This document shows, piece by piece, positions 41,737-50,031 of a stretch of 64,000 nucleotides of DNA. Each line of letters opens with the position of its first letter. Positions within the stretch are counted from its first letter, which is position 1. Location of the stretch: NCBI GenBank assembly GCA_035726825.1, contig JALNTX010000001.1, positions 62,001 through 126,000 on the forward strand. The letters run 5' to 3'. This stretch comes from Pseudocitrobacter sp913778145 (lineage in GTDB: Bacteria; Pseudomonadota; Gammaproteobacteria; Enterobacterales; Enterobacteriaceae). Under the pieces are notes generated by a model. The model saw nothing but the letters and a program-made list of their open reading frames with translations. It was not told the origin of the DNA and did not search any database. Position numbers and translations under genes: made by a program.

Positions 41737-42779
41737 CCGCCATTATTGCCGCATCCTGTATTTTTCCTTCCGGCCCCACGCTGGCGTTGGCCGATATTGC
41801 CCATCGCCTTCAGTTTTCTCTTATACGTAAACATCCGCAGTGGACCGATCGGTGCCGATATCCCATCAGAGCCTGCTATTTCCCGGAAATAGCATCCGCA
41901 CCACTGACAGAACATTTCCGGCAATTGCTCCGGGAGGTGCTGACGGAACTGACAGCCAGCCTGCCGGATCTTAAGCAGTGCCGCCCGGCCCAAGTGATGT
42001 TATTGCTTCCGCCGCTGAACAGGCCGGGAATAGCGCCGGAACTGACGGCGATAGCAGAAGAAGCGATAGCGGAAAGCACGGGCTGGCCTCACTCTCTGGT
42101 TTATATCCGGCATGGCGGACGCGCAGAGGCGGTTGCCCTGCTGGATACACTTGCGGCTTGCCCGTTACCGGAAGGCAAATTCAGTGTCCTGCTGGCAGTG
42201 GATTCCTGGCTGTCGCCCGACACACTGGCGTGGCTGGAAGATGAAGGGTTGCTGCATAACAGTCACCGACGCCACAACCAGCACACGCAGGTCAATCCTT
42301 ACGGGCGGATACCGTCCGAGGGTGCAGCAGCACTGGTGCTGGCGTCAGCGCCCACAGGACACAGGCCGTGGTGTCATATTCAGGGCATCGGTATGGCAAC
42401 TGAAACTGTGACCTATTCAGACAAAGGCGTTTGTCTGGGCAGAGGACTGCGTCAGGCGGCGGTACAGGCACTTGAAACGGCAAAAATTACGTCATTGCGC
42501 CATGTGGTGAGCGACGTAAACGGTGAGCCTTACCGTGCAGATGAACTGGGGTTCGCTCTGCCTGTACTGAATGAATATACAGACCACGTACTGACGGAGG
42601 AAAAACCTGTGGTGGCTTCCGGTGACCTGGGATGCGCAAGCTTAGTGACGCATATGGCGCTGGCCGCATGGCGAATGCAGGCGTCAGACCAGCCCGGCGA
42701 TACGCTACTGCTGTCTTCTTCGGACGACGAGGTGCGTGGCGCAGTCGTCTTATCAAAGGATGAGGGACGGGATAAATGA
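41733..42779 (+). CDS. Degenerate beta-ketoacyl-synthase-like protein of T6SS effector loci
   Basis: A 348-residue thiolase-fold protein. GTG at 41733 is preceded by GGGGGAG at 5 nt and fits better than ATG at 41718. The C-terminal half is recognisably ketoacyl-synthase-like (NPYGRIPSEGAAALVLA, VSDVNGEPYRADELGFA, VVASGDLGCASLVTHM). The catalytic Cys motif is replaced by AVDSWL and the first His motif by NGEP, so condensing activity is unlikely. Such proteins recur beside DUF4150/PAAR-like T6SS effectors and may help load them onto the spike. Stop overlaps the effector start (ATGA). Confidence 0.75.
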   Translation: MTAIIAASCIFPSGPTLALADIAHRLQFSLIRKHPQWTDRCRYPIRACYFPEIASAPLTEHFRQLLREVLTELTASLPDLKQCRPAQVMLLLPPLNRPGIAPELTAIAEEAIAESTGWPHSLVYIRHGGRAEAVALLDTLAACPLPEGKFSVLLAVDSWLSPDTLAWLEDEGLLHNSHRRHNQHTQVNPYGRIPSEGAAALVLASAPTGHRPWCHIQGIGMATETVTYSDKGVCLGRGLRQAAVQALETAKITSLRHVVSDVNGEPYRADELGFALPVLNEYTDHVLTEEKPVVASGDLGCASLVTHMALAAWRMQASDQPGDTLLLSSSDDEVRGAVVLSKDEGRDK

Positions 42780-45226
42780 TTACCATCAACGTGAACGGAT
42801 TAACGCTGTGCCATAAAGGGAGTGAAGGCGTCAGCCACAATACCCTGCCGGATGTATGTAAAACGCCGGGGGAAGGCACACCGGTTCCCTATGAAAATGA
42901 AGCGTATTCCGCAGACCTGGTAAAAGGTACGGTCAGCGTGTATGCCGATGGCGGCAATATGATTGCCAACATGGGGTCGCAGTTTGCCCGCAGCGTATTT
43001 GATGAACCGGGCAGCATGGGCGGGGTAAACTCGGGAACCCACAAAGCCGAGGCCGAATGGATAAGCCACTCCTTTGATGTTTTTTTTGAGGGAAAACCGG
43101 CCTGCCGCCTGACGGATAAAATGTTTATGAATCACCGCAATACGGTGAATTCGGAAGGTCTGATGCAGGAGTATCTTCCGCCTGTACCAGAGCTGGAAGA
43201 TGAGTCATACATTCCCCCGACAGAAGAGAAAGATGACAAAGATAAAAAAACCGTCATGCCCTGCATTGTGATACTGGTGCATGGCGTGAATGACGTCGGG
43301 GAAGCGTATCAGAATCAGGATACCGGAATTTGTAAGGGGCTAAATGAGCGACTGGGACGAAAGGATTTTCAGCCGCATACATGGCCAAAGATACCGGAAG
43401 GTGGGCCATTGCCGGACAATGCGTACATGATTTCGGATGTGGAGGGTGAAGTCGCCAGTTCACCTGTGATCCCTTTTTACTGGGGATATAAACCCGTTGA
43501 GTATTCAGTCTGGGAAAAAGACCAGAAACGTTATCGGGATGAACTGGAAAAAACACACGATGAAACTGACCTGCCTTACGACGCTTACCGTGAGTTTGAT
43601 GATAAAAAAATTGCTGCACATGCTGGTGAACATATTGACAATCTGAATAACTGGCTTGATGCCACCTGTGCCAAAGGTGGCGGGACGTTTGCCAATGCCA
43701 CCACCAATATTCCCGATATGTTTGGGCCTGGCACAGCAGGTAAATTACTGGAAATGGTTGGTTTAGTTAAATCACGTAATGATATAGCGAACAAGAGCGA
43801 CTGGAGTCACCCCATCTATCAAAATCCTCACCGTATTTATCAGGCGTATGCTGCGCGGCGGCTGGCAGATCTGATTCTGACTATTCGGAAAAACCCGTTA
43901 ACAGAAAAGGATACCATCAATATCGTGGCCCACAGCCAGGGGACGATTATCACCATGCTGGCGAATATGTGGGTAGTCAAGGAAGGAGGTCTGCCTGCCG
44001 ACTGTTTGATCCTCAATCACTCACCCTATTCTCTGGAGTATCGTAATCTGGAGAATATGATGCCGGGCAATCAGCAAACTGACGCAGCCCGTCAGAAAAC
44101 ACTGGCGCATCTCTGCAAATTGATGACCAAAAGCCCGCCCTATAAACAAGGTATCTCACATGATAGTGCTTATATTCAGTCTCTTCTTGAAAGTGGTTGC
44201 TTAGCTAAAGATGCAAAATGGGATGACCCACGCTATAACCGCAACAATTTTGGCATGGTATACAACTATTTTTGTCCAAACGATCAGGTAGTTTCAATGA
44301 GTCCGGTTAAGGGATTTGGCTGGCGAGGTATACCAGACAATATCTGCCACTTATTAGGTAAAAACTTGCGTCAACGTGTATTTTGCAAAGGGCAGAAGGT
44401 GGGCGAGAAAACCGATTATCATTTTGAAATGCCTGCACATCAGGCTGGTGATTCAGAAGATACAGGCTATTCATACCGCGACGTAACCGTTAATGCCCCT
44501 CTGCTGCCGAAACCCTTTGAATTTGAGCTAATGGCTCAGGACCGGGATTACAAAGATAGATTAAGCGGTAATGATCCTGCCATTGCCCGTGCAGCTATGA
44601 AAGCAGAGCGTTTTATTCCAGATATTGTTACTTCTCCTAATACTCCTCAGTTTCAGAGGATGAGTGATGGACAATCACTCAACGATGATCAACTGAAGGA
44701 ATTGAATTCGAAGTATCCAGCGTTGGATATTGTGAGCGGTGTTTACAACCATGAGAATCATATATTTGTGTCTCGCAGGATGACAGATGCTGAACTGGAT
44801 AAAGCTGTACAAATCGAATCAACTTACAGTCAACACTCCTCCATTGTGGCAAGAGTAGAAGTTTCAGAAAAATCGACGGCTTACGATTTGGCTATCGGGC
44901 AATGTGAAGCGTTTAAAAATAAGGTTTTCTGGACGCAATTGTTATTGCAAGCGGACTGGCGCAGATCGAAAAACCCGGATAGCAGGGTTAAAATGTATTA
45001 TCAGGACGGCATTCTGCCTGAAGATTTCAAACCGTTTATGAATAAGCCAGAGCGACCTAAGGCTATGCCTACTGGGGAACTGGGAGTCGTTAACGACTAC
45101 GCTCCCATCATCCGGACAAAATATCCCTTCCGTGTCCCCTACGGCCAGCCCAATATTGATATCAGTAAAGTCGAGATGGAAACCGAATTGCAGTGGCCGA
45201 TGCCTGAACCAAAGGATACCTTATGA
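42776..45226 (+). CDS. T6SS phospholipase effector, DUF4150 (PAAR-like) plus Tle3-type lipase
   Basis: An 816-residue predicted antibacterial toxin. Residues 1 to about 125 are a DUF4150/PAAR-like domain that would cap the VgrG spike (MITINVNGLTLCHKGSEGVS, TVSVYADGGNMIANMGSQFA). From about 160 an alpha/beta hydrolase follows: oxyanion region ILVHGVND (167-173), nucleophile S387 in VAHSQGT (GxSxG class, AHSQG), and candidate Asp503 in CPNDQVVS with a downstream His (549 or 555). The C-terminal third fits the DUF3274 region of Tle3 lipases. Expected to hydrolyse phospholipids of rival cells from the periplasm. ATGA couplings join it to genes on both sides, the downstream one being its immunity gene. 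Confidence 0.85.
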   Translation: MITINVNGLTLCHKGSEGVSHNTLPDVCKTPGEGTPVPYENEAYSADLVKGTVSVYADGGNMIANMGSQFARSVFDEPGSMGGVNSGTHKAEAEWISHSFDVFFEGKPACRLTDKMFMNHRNTVNSEGLMQEYLPPVPELEDESYIPPTEEKDDKDKKTVMPCIVILVHGVNDVGEAYQNQDTGICKGLNERLGRKDFQPHTWPKIPEGGPLPDNAYMISDVEGEVASSPVIPFYWGYKPVEYSVWEKDQKRYRDELEKTHDETDLPYDAYREFDDKKIAAHAGEHIDNLNNWLDATCAKGGGTFANATTNIPDMFGPGTAGKLLEMVGLVKSRNDIANKSDWSHPIYQNPHRIYQAYAARRLADLILTIRKNPLTEKDTINIVAHSQGTIITMLANMWVVKEGGLPADCLILNHSPYSLEYRNLENMMPGNQQTDAARQKTLAHLCKLMTKSPPYKQGISHDSAYIQSLLESGCLAKDAKWDDPRYNRNNFGMVYNYFCPNDQVVSMSPVKGFGWRGIPDNICHLLGKNLRQRVFCKGQKVGEKTDYHFEMPAHQAGDSEDTGYSYRDVTVNAPLLPKPFEFELMAQDRDYKDRLSGNDPAIARAAMKAERFIPDIVTSPNTPQFQRMSDGQSLNDDQLKELNSKYPALDIVSGVYNHENHIFVSRRMTDAELDKAVQIESTYSQHSSIVARVEVSEKSTAYDLAIGQCEAFKNKVFWTQLLLQADWRRSKNPDSRVKMYYQDGILPEDFKPFMNKPERPKAMPTGELGVVNDYAPIIRTKYPFRVPYGQPNIDISKVEMETELQWPMPEPKDTL

Positions 45227-45975
45227 GGCAGGCCAACTGGATTTTTCTGACGGGTATAGCCACATTGTGTAGCGCCTGCGACCCGGAGACAACCAAAACG
45301 ATATCGCCGCCGACACAGGTCGTTTACCGGTTTGATGATCACCGCTATCTGGAGCTGACGGGCTTTAACTGCGAAGGAGCGCTCTGGTACACCGACAGCC
45401 AGAAAGGGATACATACGGAAATCGTTGATCGTTTTTACCGTGTTTTTACTAAAAAATATGTCCATCCATCAGAGCGATATATTGCCGTTACTCAGTACAG
45501 AACAACTGGCATCTATTTCTCTAAAGATTATGGGAAAACATGGAGCCTCGCATATTTTACTCCGGGCGGAGGGGCAAAACGATATGGTTCATGGGGAATG
45601 CTTGAAGATGTTGATTCTTTCACTGTAGTTAACGACCAGGGGTTTTTTCTGACCAAAGAAGGCGACCTGTATGTCAGTTCAAAGCCTTTTGACGATCCGC
45701 GACTTCAACCAGGTGGAGAAGGTATTGCTTACACCTATAAAAATTATGACGGCGTATTAAAGCATGATCGCCTGATGCCAGAGGCTTCAGGCCTGGGTTG
45801 GGGAGAGGAGTACACTTCCTGGAATTCAGTAGATAGTTCTGATAGCTGGCTTATTTTCACTCACAAACCCAACTGGCAAAATATCCCTAATAAAGTCCCG
45901 GAAGTGAAAAACTATACCGGCTGGGATCGTATGCGCTGCGATCCGGATCTTGGTTTATCTGAAGAGAAACAGTAA
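45223..45975 (+). CDS. Tli-type lipoprotein immunity protein, copy 1
   Basis: A 250-residue protein with N-terminal hydrophobic leader MRQANWIFLTGIATLCSACD; Cys19 is the likely lipidation site, although Cys at -3 makes the lipobox atypical. The rest is beta-rich, with tandem YxSKDYGKTW and TKEGDLYVSSKPFDD motifs reminiscent of sialidase/BNR-type blades. Position directly after a T6SS lipase, ATGA overlap and AAGGA upstream identify it as the cognate periplasmic immunity protein. Nearly identical to copy 2 except around residues 205-225. Confidence 0.82.
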   Translation: MRQANWIFLTGIATLCSACDPETTKTISPPTQVVYRFDDHRYLELTGFNCEGALWYTDSQKGIHTEIVDRFYRVFTKKYVHPSERYIAVTQYRTTGIYFSKDYGKTWSLAYFTPGGGAKRYGSWGMLEDVDSFTVVNDQGFFLTKEGDLYVSSKPFDDPRLQPGGEGIAYTYKNYDGVLKHDRLMPEASGLGWGEEYTSWNSVDSSDSWLIFTHKPNWQNIPNKVPEVKNYTGWDRMRCDPDLGLSEEKQ

Positions 45976-45991
45976 CTGAGTGGGAAAATTA

Positions 45992-46744
45992 ATGAGGTGG
46001 GCCAACTGGATTTTTCTGACGGGCATAGCCACATTGTGTATCGCCTGCGACCCGGAGACGCCCAAAACGATATCGCCGCCGACACAGGTCGTTTACCGGT
46101 TTGATGATCACCGCTATCTGGAGCTGACGGGCTTTAACTGCGAAGGGGCCCTCTGGTACACCGACAGCCAGAAAGGGATACATACCGAAATCGTTGATCG
46201 TTTTTACCGTGTTTTTACTAAAAAATATGTCCACCCATCAGAGCGATATATTGCCGTTACTCAGTACAGAACAACTGGCATCTATTTCTCTAAAGATTAT
46301 GGGAAAACATGGAGCCTCGCATATTTTACTCCGGGCGGAGGGGCAAAACGATATGGTTCATGGGGAATGCTTGAAGATGTTGACTCTTTCACTGTAGTTA
46401 ACGACCAGGGTTTTTTTCTGACCAAAGAAGGCGACCTGTATATCAGTTCAAAGCCTTTTGACGATCCGCGACTTCAGCCAGGTGGAGAAGGTATTGCTTA
46501 CACCTATAAAAATTATGACGGCGTATTAAAGCATGACCGCCTAATGCCAGGGGCTTCAGGCCTGGGTTGGGGAGAGGAGTACACTTCCTGGAACTCTATC
46601 AATGATCCTCTCCCCTGGATTATTGATGCTTACAAACCTAACTGGCAGGGAATTCCCAATAAAGTCCCAGAGGTAAAAAACTACACCGGATGGGATCATA
46701 TGCGCTGCGATCCGGATCTTGGTTTATCTGAAGAGAAACAGTAA
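45992..46744 (+). CDS. Tli-type lipoprotein immunity protein, copy 2
   Basis: A 250-residue near-duplicate of copy 1 starting exactly 769 bp later. The leader is MRWANWIFLTGIATLCIACD. Most differences from copy 1 lie in the segment SWNSINDPLPWIIDAYKPNW (copy 1 SWNSVDSSDSWLIFTHKPNW). ATG 45992 is chosen over the GTG at 45980, because copy 1 also begins at this Met-Arg and the GTG has no ribosome site. It has only a weak GAGTGGG upstream, so expression may depend on coupling to copy 1. Confidence 0.8.
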   Translation: MRWANWIFLTGIATLCIACDPETPKTISPPTQVVYRFDDHRYLELTGFNCEGALWYTDSQKGIHTEIVDRFYRVFTKKYVHPSERYIAVTQYRTTGIYFSKDYGKTWSLAYFTPGGGAKRYGSWGMLEDVDSFTVVNDQGFFLTKEGDLYISSKPFDDPRLQPGGEGIAYTYKNYDGVLKHDRLMPGASGLGWGEEYTSWNSINDPLPWIIDAYKPNWQGIPNKVPEVKNYTGWDHMRCDPDLGLSEEKQ

Positions 46745-46760
46745 CTGAGTGGGAAAATTA

Positions 46761-47579
46761 ATGAGGTGGGCCAACTGGATTTTTCTGACGGGCATAGCCA
46801 CATTGTGTATCGCCTGCGACCCGGAGACGACCAAAACGATATCGCCGCCGACACAGGTCGTTTATCGGTTTGACGATCATCGCTATCTGGAACTGGAAGG
46901 CTTCCGCTGTGAGGGCGCTCTCTGGTATGTCGATACAAAAAGGGCAATTCGCTCCGAAGTGGTGGCGCGGGATACACCAATATTCAGGATCTCGTTTTTT
47001 AAATACGTTCACCCTTCCGAAAAATATATTTCTATTCCGTGGGGAGATTTCTCGGGTTTTATCGTTTCCAAAGATTATGGACGAACCTGGGGAGATGGTC
47101 GATTCAGCCCGGGAGGGGGAGCCGATCCTTACGGTAAACGGATTCCCGCCAGGCTAATGGATGGCAGGATAATGATCGTCGCAGGTGAAGATACTCGTCC
47201 GTTAAAAGAGGATGTGGTGTCCATGACGGTCGCAAACGACCAGGCGTTTATTCTTACACGGTGGGGTGATCTCTATATCAGTTCAAAACCCTTTGACGAT
47301 CCACGACTTAACCCGGGAGGCGAAGGTATCCCCTACAGCTATAAGGATTATAAGGGTGTGTTACAGCATGGCCGTCTGATGCCGGGAAGTTCAGGTATGG
47401 AATGGGGTTGGGAATACACCTCCTGGAATTCAGTAGATGGTCCTGATCATTGGATAACCGATGCGCATAAACCTAACTGGCAAAATATCCCCAATAAAGT
47501 TCCGGAGGTGAAGAGTTATACCGGCTGGGATCATATGTATTGCGATATGGATGTGGGAATGGCTAAGAAAGAAAAATAG
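46761..47579 (+). CDS. Tli-type lipoprotein immunity protein, divergent copy 3
   Basis: A 272-residue homologue starting exactly 769 bp after copy 2. The leader and first ~115 bp are almost identical to copy 2; the middle then diverges strongly (YVDTKRAIRSEVVARDTPIF) and carries an extra segment IPARLMDGRIMIVAGEDTRP. The C-terminal part SWNSVDGPDHWITDAHKPNW resembles copy 1 more than copy 2. It is probably immunity to a different lipase variant (an orphan immunity gene) joined by recombination in the conserved leader. Lipobox Cys19 as in the other copies. Confidence 0.78.
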   Translation: MRWANWIFLTGIATLCIACDPETTKTISPPTQVVYRFDDHRYLELEGFRCEGALWYVDTKRAIRSEVVARDTPIFRISFFKYVHPSEKYISIPWGDFSGFIVSKDYGRTWGDGRFSPGGGADPYGKRIPARLMDGRIMIVAGEDTRPLKEDVVSMTVANDQAFILTRWGDLYISSKPFDDPRLNPGGEGIPYSYKDYKGVLQHGRLMPGSSGMEWGWEYTSWNSVDGPDHWITDAHKPNWQNIPNKVPEVKSYTGWDHMYCDMDVGMAKKEK

Positions 47580-47782
47580 AAACGATGACGGATTAGATAA
47601 TGAATATAGTCAGTGGGTTACGATTGTTAATTTATTGGTGCCTTGGTTATACTAATGACCTGCCCGACTAAAAAGAAAGCGGTTCTCTCCGAGATTGCCA
47701 GATAAACAAAGGTGGTCATTCTGGTGGTCTTGACAAATTATTTTTTAGCTTAAAAATCAGCCAGTTAATGGCGAAAGCGATC

Positions 47783-47798
47783 CCAGTCAGAGGAGCCA
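47783..47798 (+). repeat. Right attachment repeat (attR)
   Basis: CCAGTCAGAGGAGCCA, identical to the 3' end of tRNA-Asn. The base before the repeat (C, versus T in the tRNA) shows the left limit of identity. It is followed by AAATTCGAGAAGCCCGC, the near-normal chromosomal flank of a tRNA-Asn gene. Confidence 0.9.
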
Positions 47799-47806
47799 AA
47801 TTCGAG

Positions 47807-47832
47807 AAGCCCGCTTTTTAGCGGGCTTTTTG
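47807..47832 (+). terminator. Displaced tRNA-Asn terminator
   Basis: GCCCGCT-TTTT-AGCGGGC with TTTTTGC tail, matching the terminators of tRNA-Asn copies 1-3. It is now about 7 kb from tRNA copy 4 and lies before the convergent TRAP-like gene. Confidence 0.88.
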
Positions 47833-47849
47833 CTTTTCAACGCCACCAT

Positions 47850-48893
47850 TCAGTCAAAAGCGTGCTTAATCTCAACCAGTTTTTCCAGCGTCTCTTTCAT
47901 ATCTACCACGCCTTTCGCCTCCTGCTCCTTCACCCAGGCTGATTGAACCTGTTGGTATTGGGTCTTATCTTCCCAGGCAAGTACTTCCTGTGGCTTAAGA
48001 ATACGTACGCTTGCGCCGCTGTGCTTCAGATCGGCAATTTGTTTATCGAAACTGCGGTCCATCACGCTACCCAGCTGCGCATAGGCGTCGTTAGCGGCAC
48101 GCTGGATTGCCGCGCGATCCTCTTCCGATAACGCGGCCCACCTGGCTTGATTAATGACCAGCAGATAGACATGCCCAAGCCAGAGATCTTTAGACACCAA
48201 CACGTGAGGAGCGTAGCGTTGTGCATTAAGGTCGTAACCGCTATCGACATTAAGCATCAACCCATCAATGCTGCCGCTTTGCAATGCCTTATACGTCGCG
48301 TCACCCCATGGCATGGTCACCGCCCTGGCGCCGGTATTTTGTAAGAATGCCTGATGCCAGAAACTCGCTGAACGCCAGGTTTGGCCTTGCATATCAGTAA
48401 GGTTATTTATTGGTTTGCTGCTGAAGAACGCGAGCGGATAACCGGTCGCAATAAAAACGGGGCTTACATTAGCCCGACTGAGTTCGTCGGAAAAAGCGGG
48501 GATGCGCGAAAATACTTCGCGGAAAAACGCAACCTGCTGCGCGCCTGAAGGGCCGACAGGGAAACTTTTAAACAGTTGATGCAGGGGCAATGCTGTTGGA
48601 GCGTATTCAGGAACCACGACGGCTATATCGGCTTTTTTACCCTCACCAACCATGGCTAAAGCATCGTAACCGTTGCTGAGTTCACTGCCCCAATGCGCCT
48701 CAATGTTAATGCGCCCCTGAGACTCTTTTTCTATCGCCGCAAAGAAGACATCGTTTATAAAGCGAGTGCGCATGTTACCCAAAGGTTCATGGTCACTGTA
48801 AACCAGCGTTTGTGCAGCACTAAGCGGGCTGGAAAATAAAAAAGACGTAAAAAGAACGATGGGTAACTTCCACCGGTATTGGGTGAATGACAT
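47850..48893 (-). CDS. Orphan TRAP-type solute-binding protein (DctP family)
   Basis: A 347-residue predicted periplasmic protein. ATG at 48893 gives a Sec signal peptide (MSFTQYRWKLPIVLFTSFLF...LSAA). DctP features are the start TLVYSDHEPLGNMRTRFIND, the acid-binding segment INNLTDMQGQTWRSAS with its conserved Arg, and GLMLNVDSGYDLNAQRYAPH. TRAP systems also need DctQ and DctM membrane subunits; neither is present nearby, so it may work with distant partners or as a sensor. It sits 51 bp outside the island's right repeat. Ligand probably an organic acid; unproven. Confidence 0.82.
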   Translation of the reverse strand: MSFTQYRWKLPIVLFTSFLFSSPLSAAQTLVYSDHEPLGNMRTRFINDVFFAAIEKESQGRINIEAHWGSELSNGYDALAMVGEGKKADIAVVVPEYAPTALPLHQLFKSFPVGPSGAQQVAFFREVFSRIPAFSDELSRANVSPVFIATGYPLAFFSSKPINNLTDMQGQTWRSASFWHQAFLQNTGARAVTMPWGDATYKALQSGSIDGLMLNVDSGYDLNAQRYAPHVLVSKDLWLGHVYLLVINQARWAALSEEDRAAIQRAANDAYAQLGSVMDRSFDKQIADLKHSGASVRILKPQEVLAWEDKTQYQQVQSAWVKEQEAKGVVDMKETLEKLVEIKHAFD

Positions 48894-48958
48894 TTGATAC
48901 ACAGCTCCCTGTGGATTATTTCCGCACGGTATAGCATGTGCGGAAATATCCCCCTGCA

Positions 48959-49891
48959 CTAAAAGTGCGAGTTTTCCACAGAACTGATATTTACCGGCAT
49001 ACCCGAACGACGCTGCATTTCGCTTTGCGCCCGGTTAGCATCCCCCCCTTCCCCGCGCACAAAAGCCTGCATGGCTGGCGTAACCGGGAGCGGGACTTTT
49101 TTATCTGATTCATATTCAGTGCGGTTGCGCGATAACGGCTCGTGAACTTCCAGCCAGCGGCTACCGTCTGGCTCGGTGGTGTATTTCACCGGGCGATCGA
49201 TAATTTGTACTCGCGTACCCACAGGCACCGTATCAAACAAATATTTGATATCGTCGTTACGCAGGCGAATACAGCCCTGGCTTACGCGCAGGCCAATACC
49301 AAAATTCGCATTGGTGCCGTGGATGGCATACAGCCTGCCAATATAAATAGCGTACAGCCCCATCGGGTTTTCTGGCCCGGCAGGCACCATTGCCGGCAGC
49401 GTTTTGCCCTCTTTGGCGTATTCACGGCGCGTATTAGCCGTCGGCACCCAGGTCGGCCCCTCCTGCTTACGCTCCACTTTCGTTACCCAGTTGCGCGGCG
49501 TTTCGCGTCCTGCCTGGCCAATACCAATCGGCAGCACTTCAACGCTATTGCCGTCAGGTGGATAGTAATACAGGCGCATCTCCGCGACGTTAATCACGAT
49601 ACCTTCCCGCGGCGTATCGGGCAGGATGAGCTGCTGCGGGATGGTCAGCGTCGTACCGCGCGCGGGAAGATAAACATCCACGCCAGGGTTGGCCTCCAGC
49701 ATATTGCTCAGCCCCTGCCCGTAGCGGGCGGCGAAGGCTTCCAGCGGGAAGTTACTGTCGAGCGGGACGATGATTTTTAACGGGCTGCCGACCAGTCGGC
49801 TTCCTTCCGGGGGCAGCGGGTAGGTCACCGCCAGGACGCTCTGGCTGGCTAGCAGCAACATAGCGGAGCATAACAGTTTGACACGACGCAT
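48959..49891 (-). CDS. ldtA: L,D-transpeptidase LdtA (ErfK)
   Basis: Periplasmic enzyme anchoring Braun lipoprotein to peptidoglycan meso-DAP. 310 residues as in E. coli ErfK/LdtA. Signal peptide MRRVKLLCSAMLLLASQSVLA, a LysM-like segment (YGQGLSNMLEANPGVDVYLP), and the YkuD catalytic motif with IHGTN and SQGCIRLRNDD, whose Cys is the nucleophile. Located next to cobT as in E. coli. ATG at 49891 follows a GGAAGGGAA site. Confidence 0.95.
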   Translation of the reverse strand: MRRVKLLCSAMLLLASQSVLAVTYPLPPEGSRLVGSPLKIIVPLDSNFPLEAFAARYGQGLSNMLEANPGVDVYLPARGTTLTIPQQLILPDTPREGIVINVAEMRLYYYPPDGNSVEVLPIGIGQAGRETPRNWVTKVERKQEGPTWVPTANTRREYAKEGKTLPAMVPAGPENPMGLYAIYIGRLYAIHGTNANFGIGLRVSQGCIRLRNDDIKYLFDTVPVGTRVQIIDRPVKYTTEPDGSRWLEVHEPLSRNRTEYESDKKVPLPVTPAMQAFVRGEGGDANRAQSEMQRRSGMPVNISSVENSHF

Positions 49892-50000
49892 AATTTCCCT
49901 TCCTAAGCCGTGAAAGATAATTGTTAATTATAGCTTTTTTATCCACCTTCCGCTGATGAAGGCAGTGATTAACGAGGGGAATTTTATTTAGGCTAAGCGA

Positions 50001-50023
50001 CACCGCTCCAGAGCGGAGCGGTG
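50001..50023 (-). terminator. Hairpin at the end of the cobalamin operon
   Basis: CACCGCTCC-(5 nt)-GGAGCGGTG forms a perfect 9-bp stem just beyond the cobT stop. The following sequence is not a clean T-run, so it may be a weak terminator or a 3'-end-stabilising hairpin. Confidence 0.55.
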
Positions 50024-50031
50024 GGAAAAGA

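Larger units (their letters stand above)
45223..46870 (+). repeat. Tandem direct duplication of the immunity gene, 769-bp period
   Basis: Start codons at 45223, 45992 and 46761 are spaced by exactly 769 bp. Copies 1 and 2 are nearly identical over about 600 bp, and the junction block before copies 2 and 3 (CTGAGTGGGAAAATTAATGA) is the same. This pattern indicates recent unequal crossing-over. Confidence 0.9.
40713..47798. mobile_element. tRNA-Asn-integrated genomic island carrying a T6SS lipase cargo
   Basis: The segment begins in the 3' end of tRNA-Asn copy 4 and ends in a 16-bp repeat of that 3' end. Immediately beyond the right repeat is the GC-rich terminator normally found 10-20 bp after tRNA-Asn in this genome, showing that foreign DNA separated the tRNA from its terminator. 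The repeat CCAGTCAGAGGAGCCA is the core known for asn-tRNA islands such as the Yersinia high-pathogenicity island. Contents are the ketoacyl-synthase-like gene, the lipase effector and three immunity genes. No integrase or excisionase is visible, so it may be decayed or mobilised in trans. Confidence 0.88.

Noticed and set aside
45980..45991. GTG codons upstream of immunity copies 2 and 3 as start sites
   Set aside because: They lack ribosome sites and would add MGKL before the Met-Arg leader at which copy 1 begins.
40713..47798. T6SS structural genes or VgrG within the island
   Set aside because: None found; only cargo, accessory and immunity genes are present.
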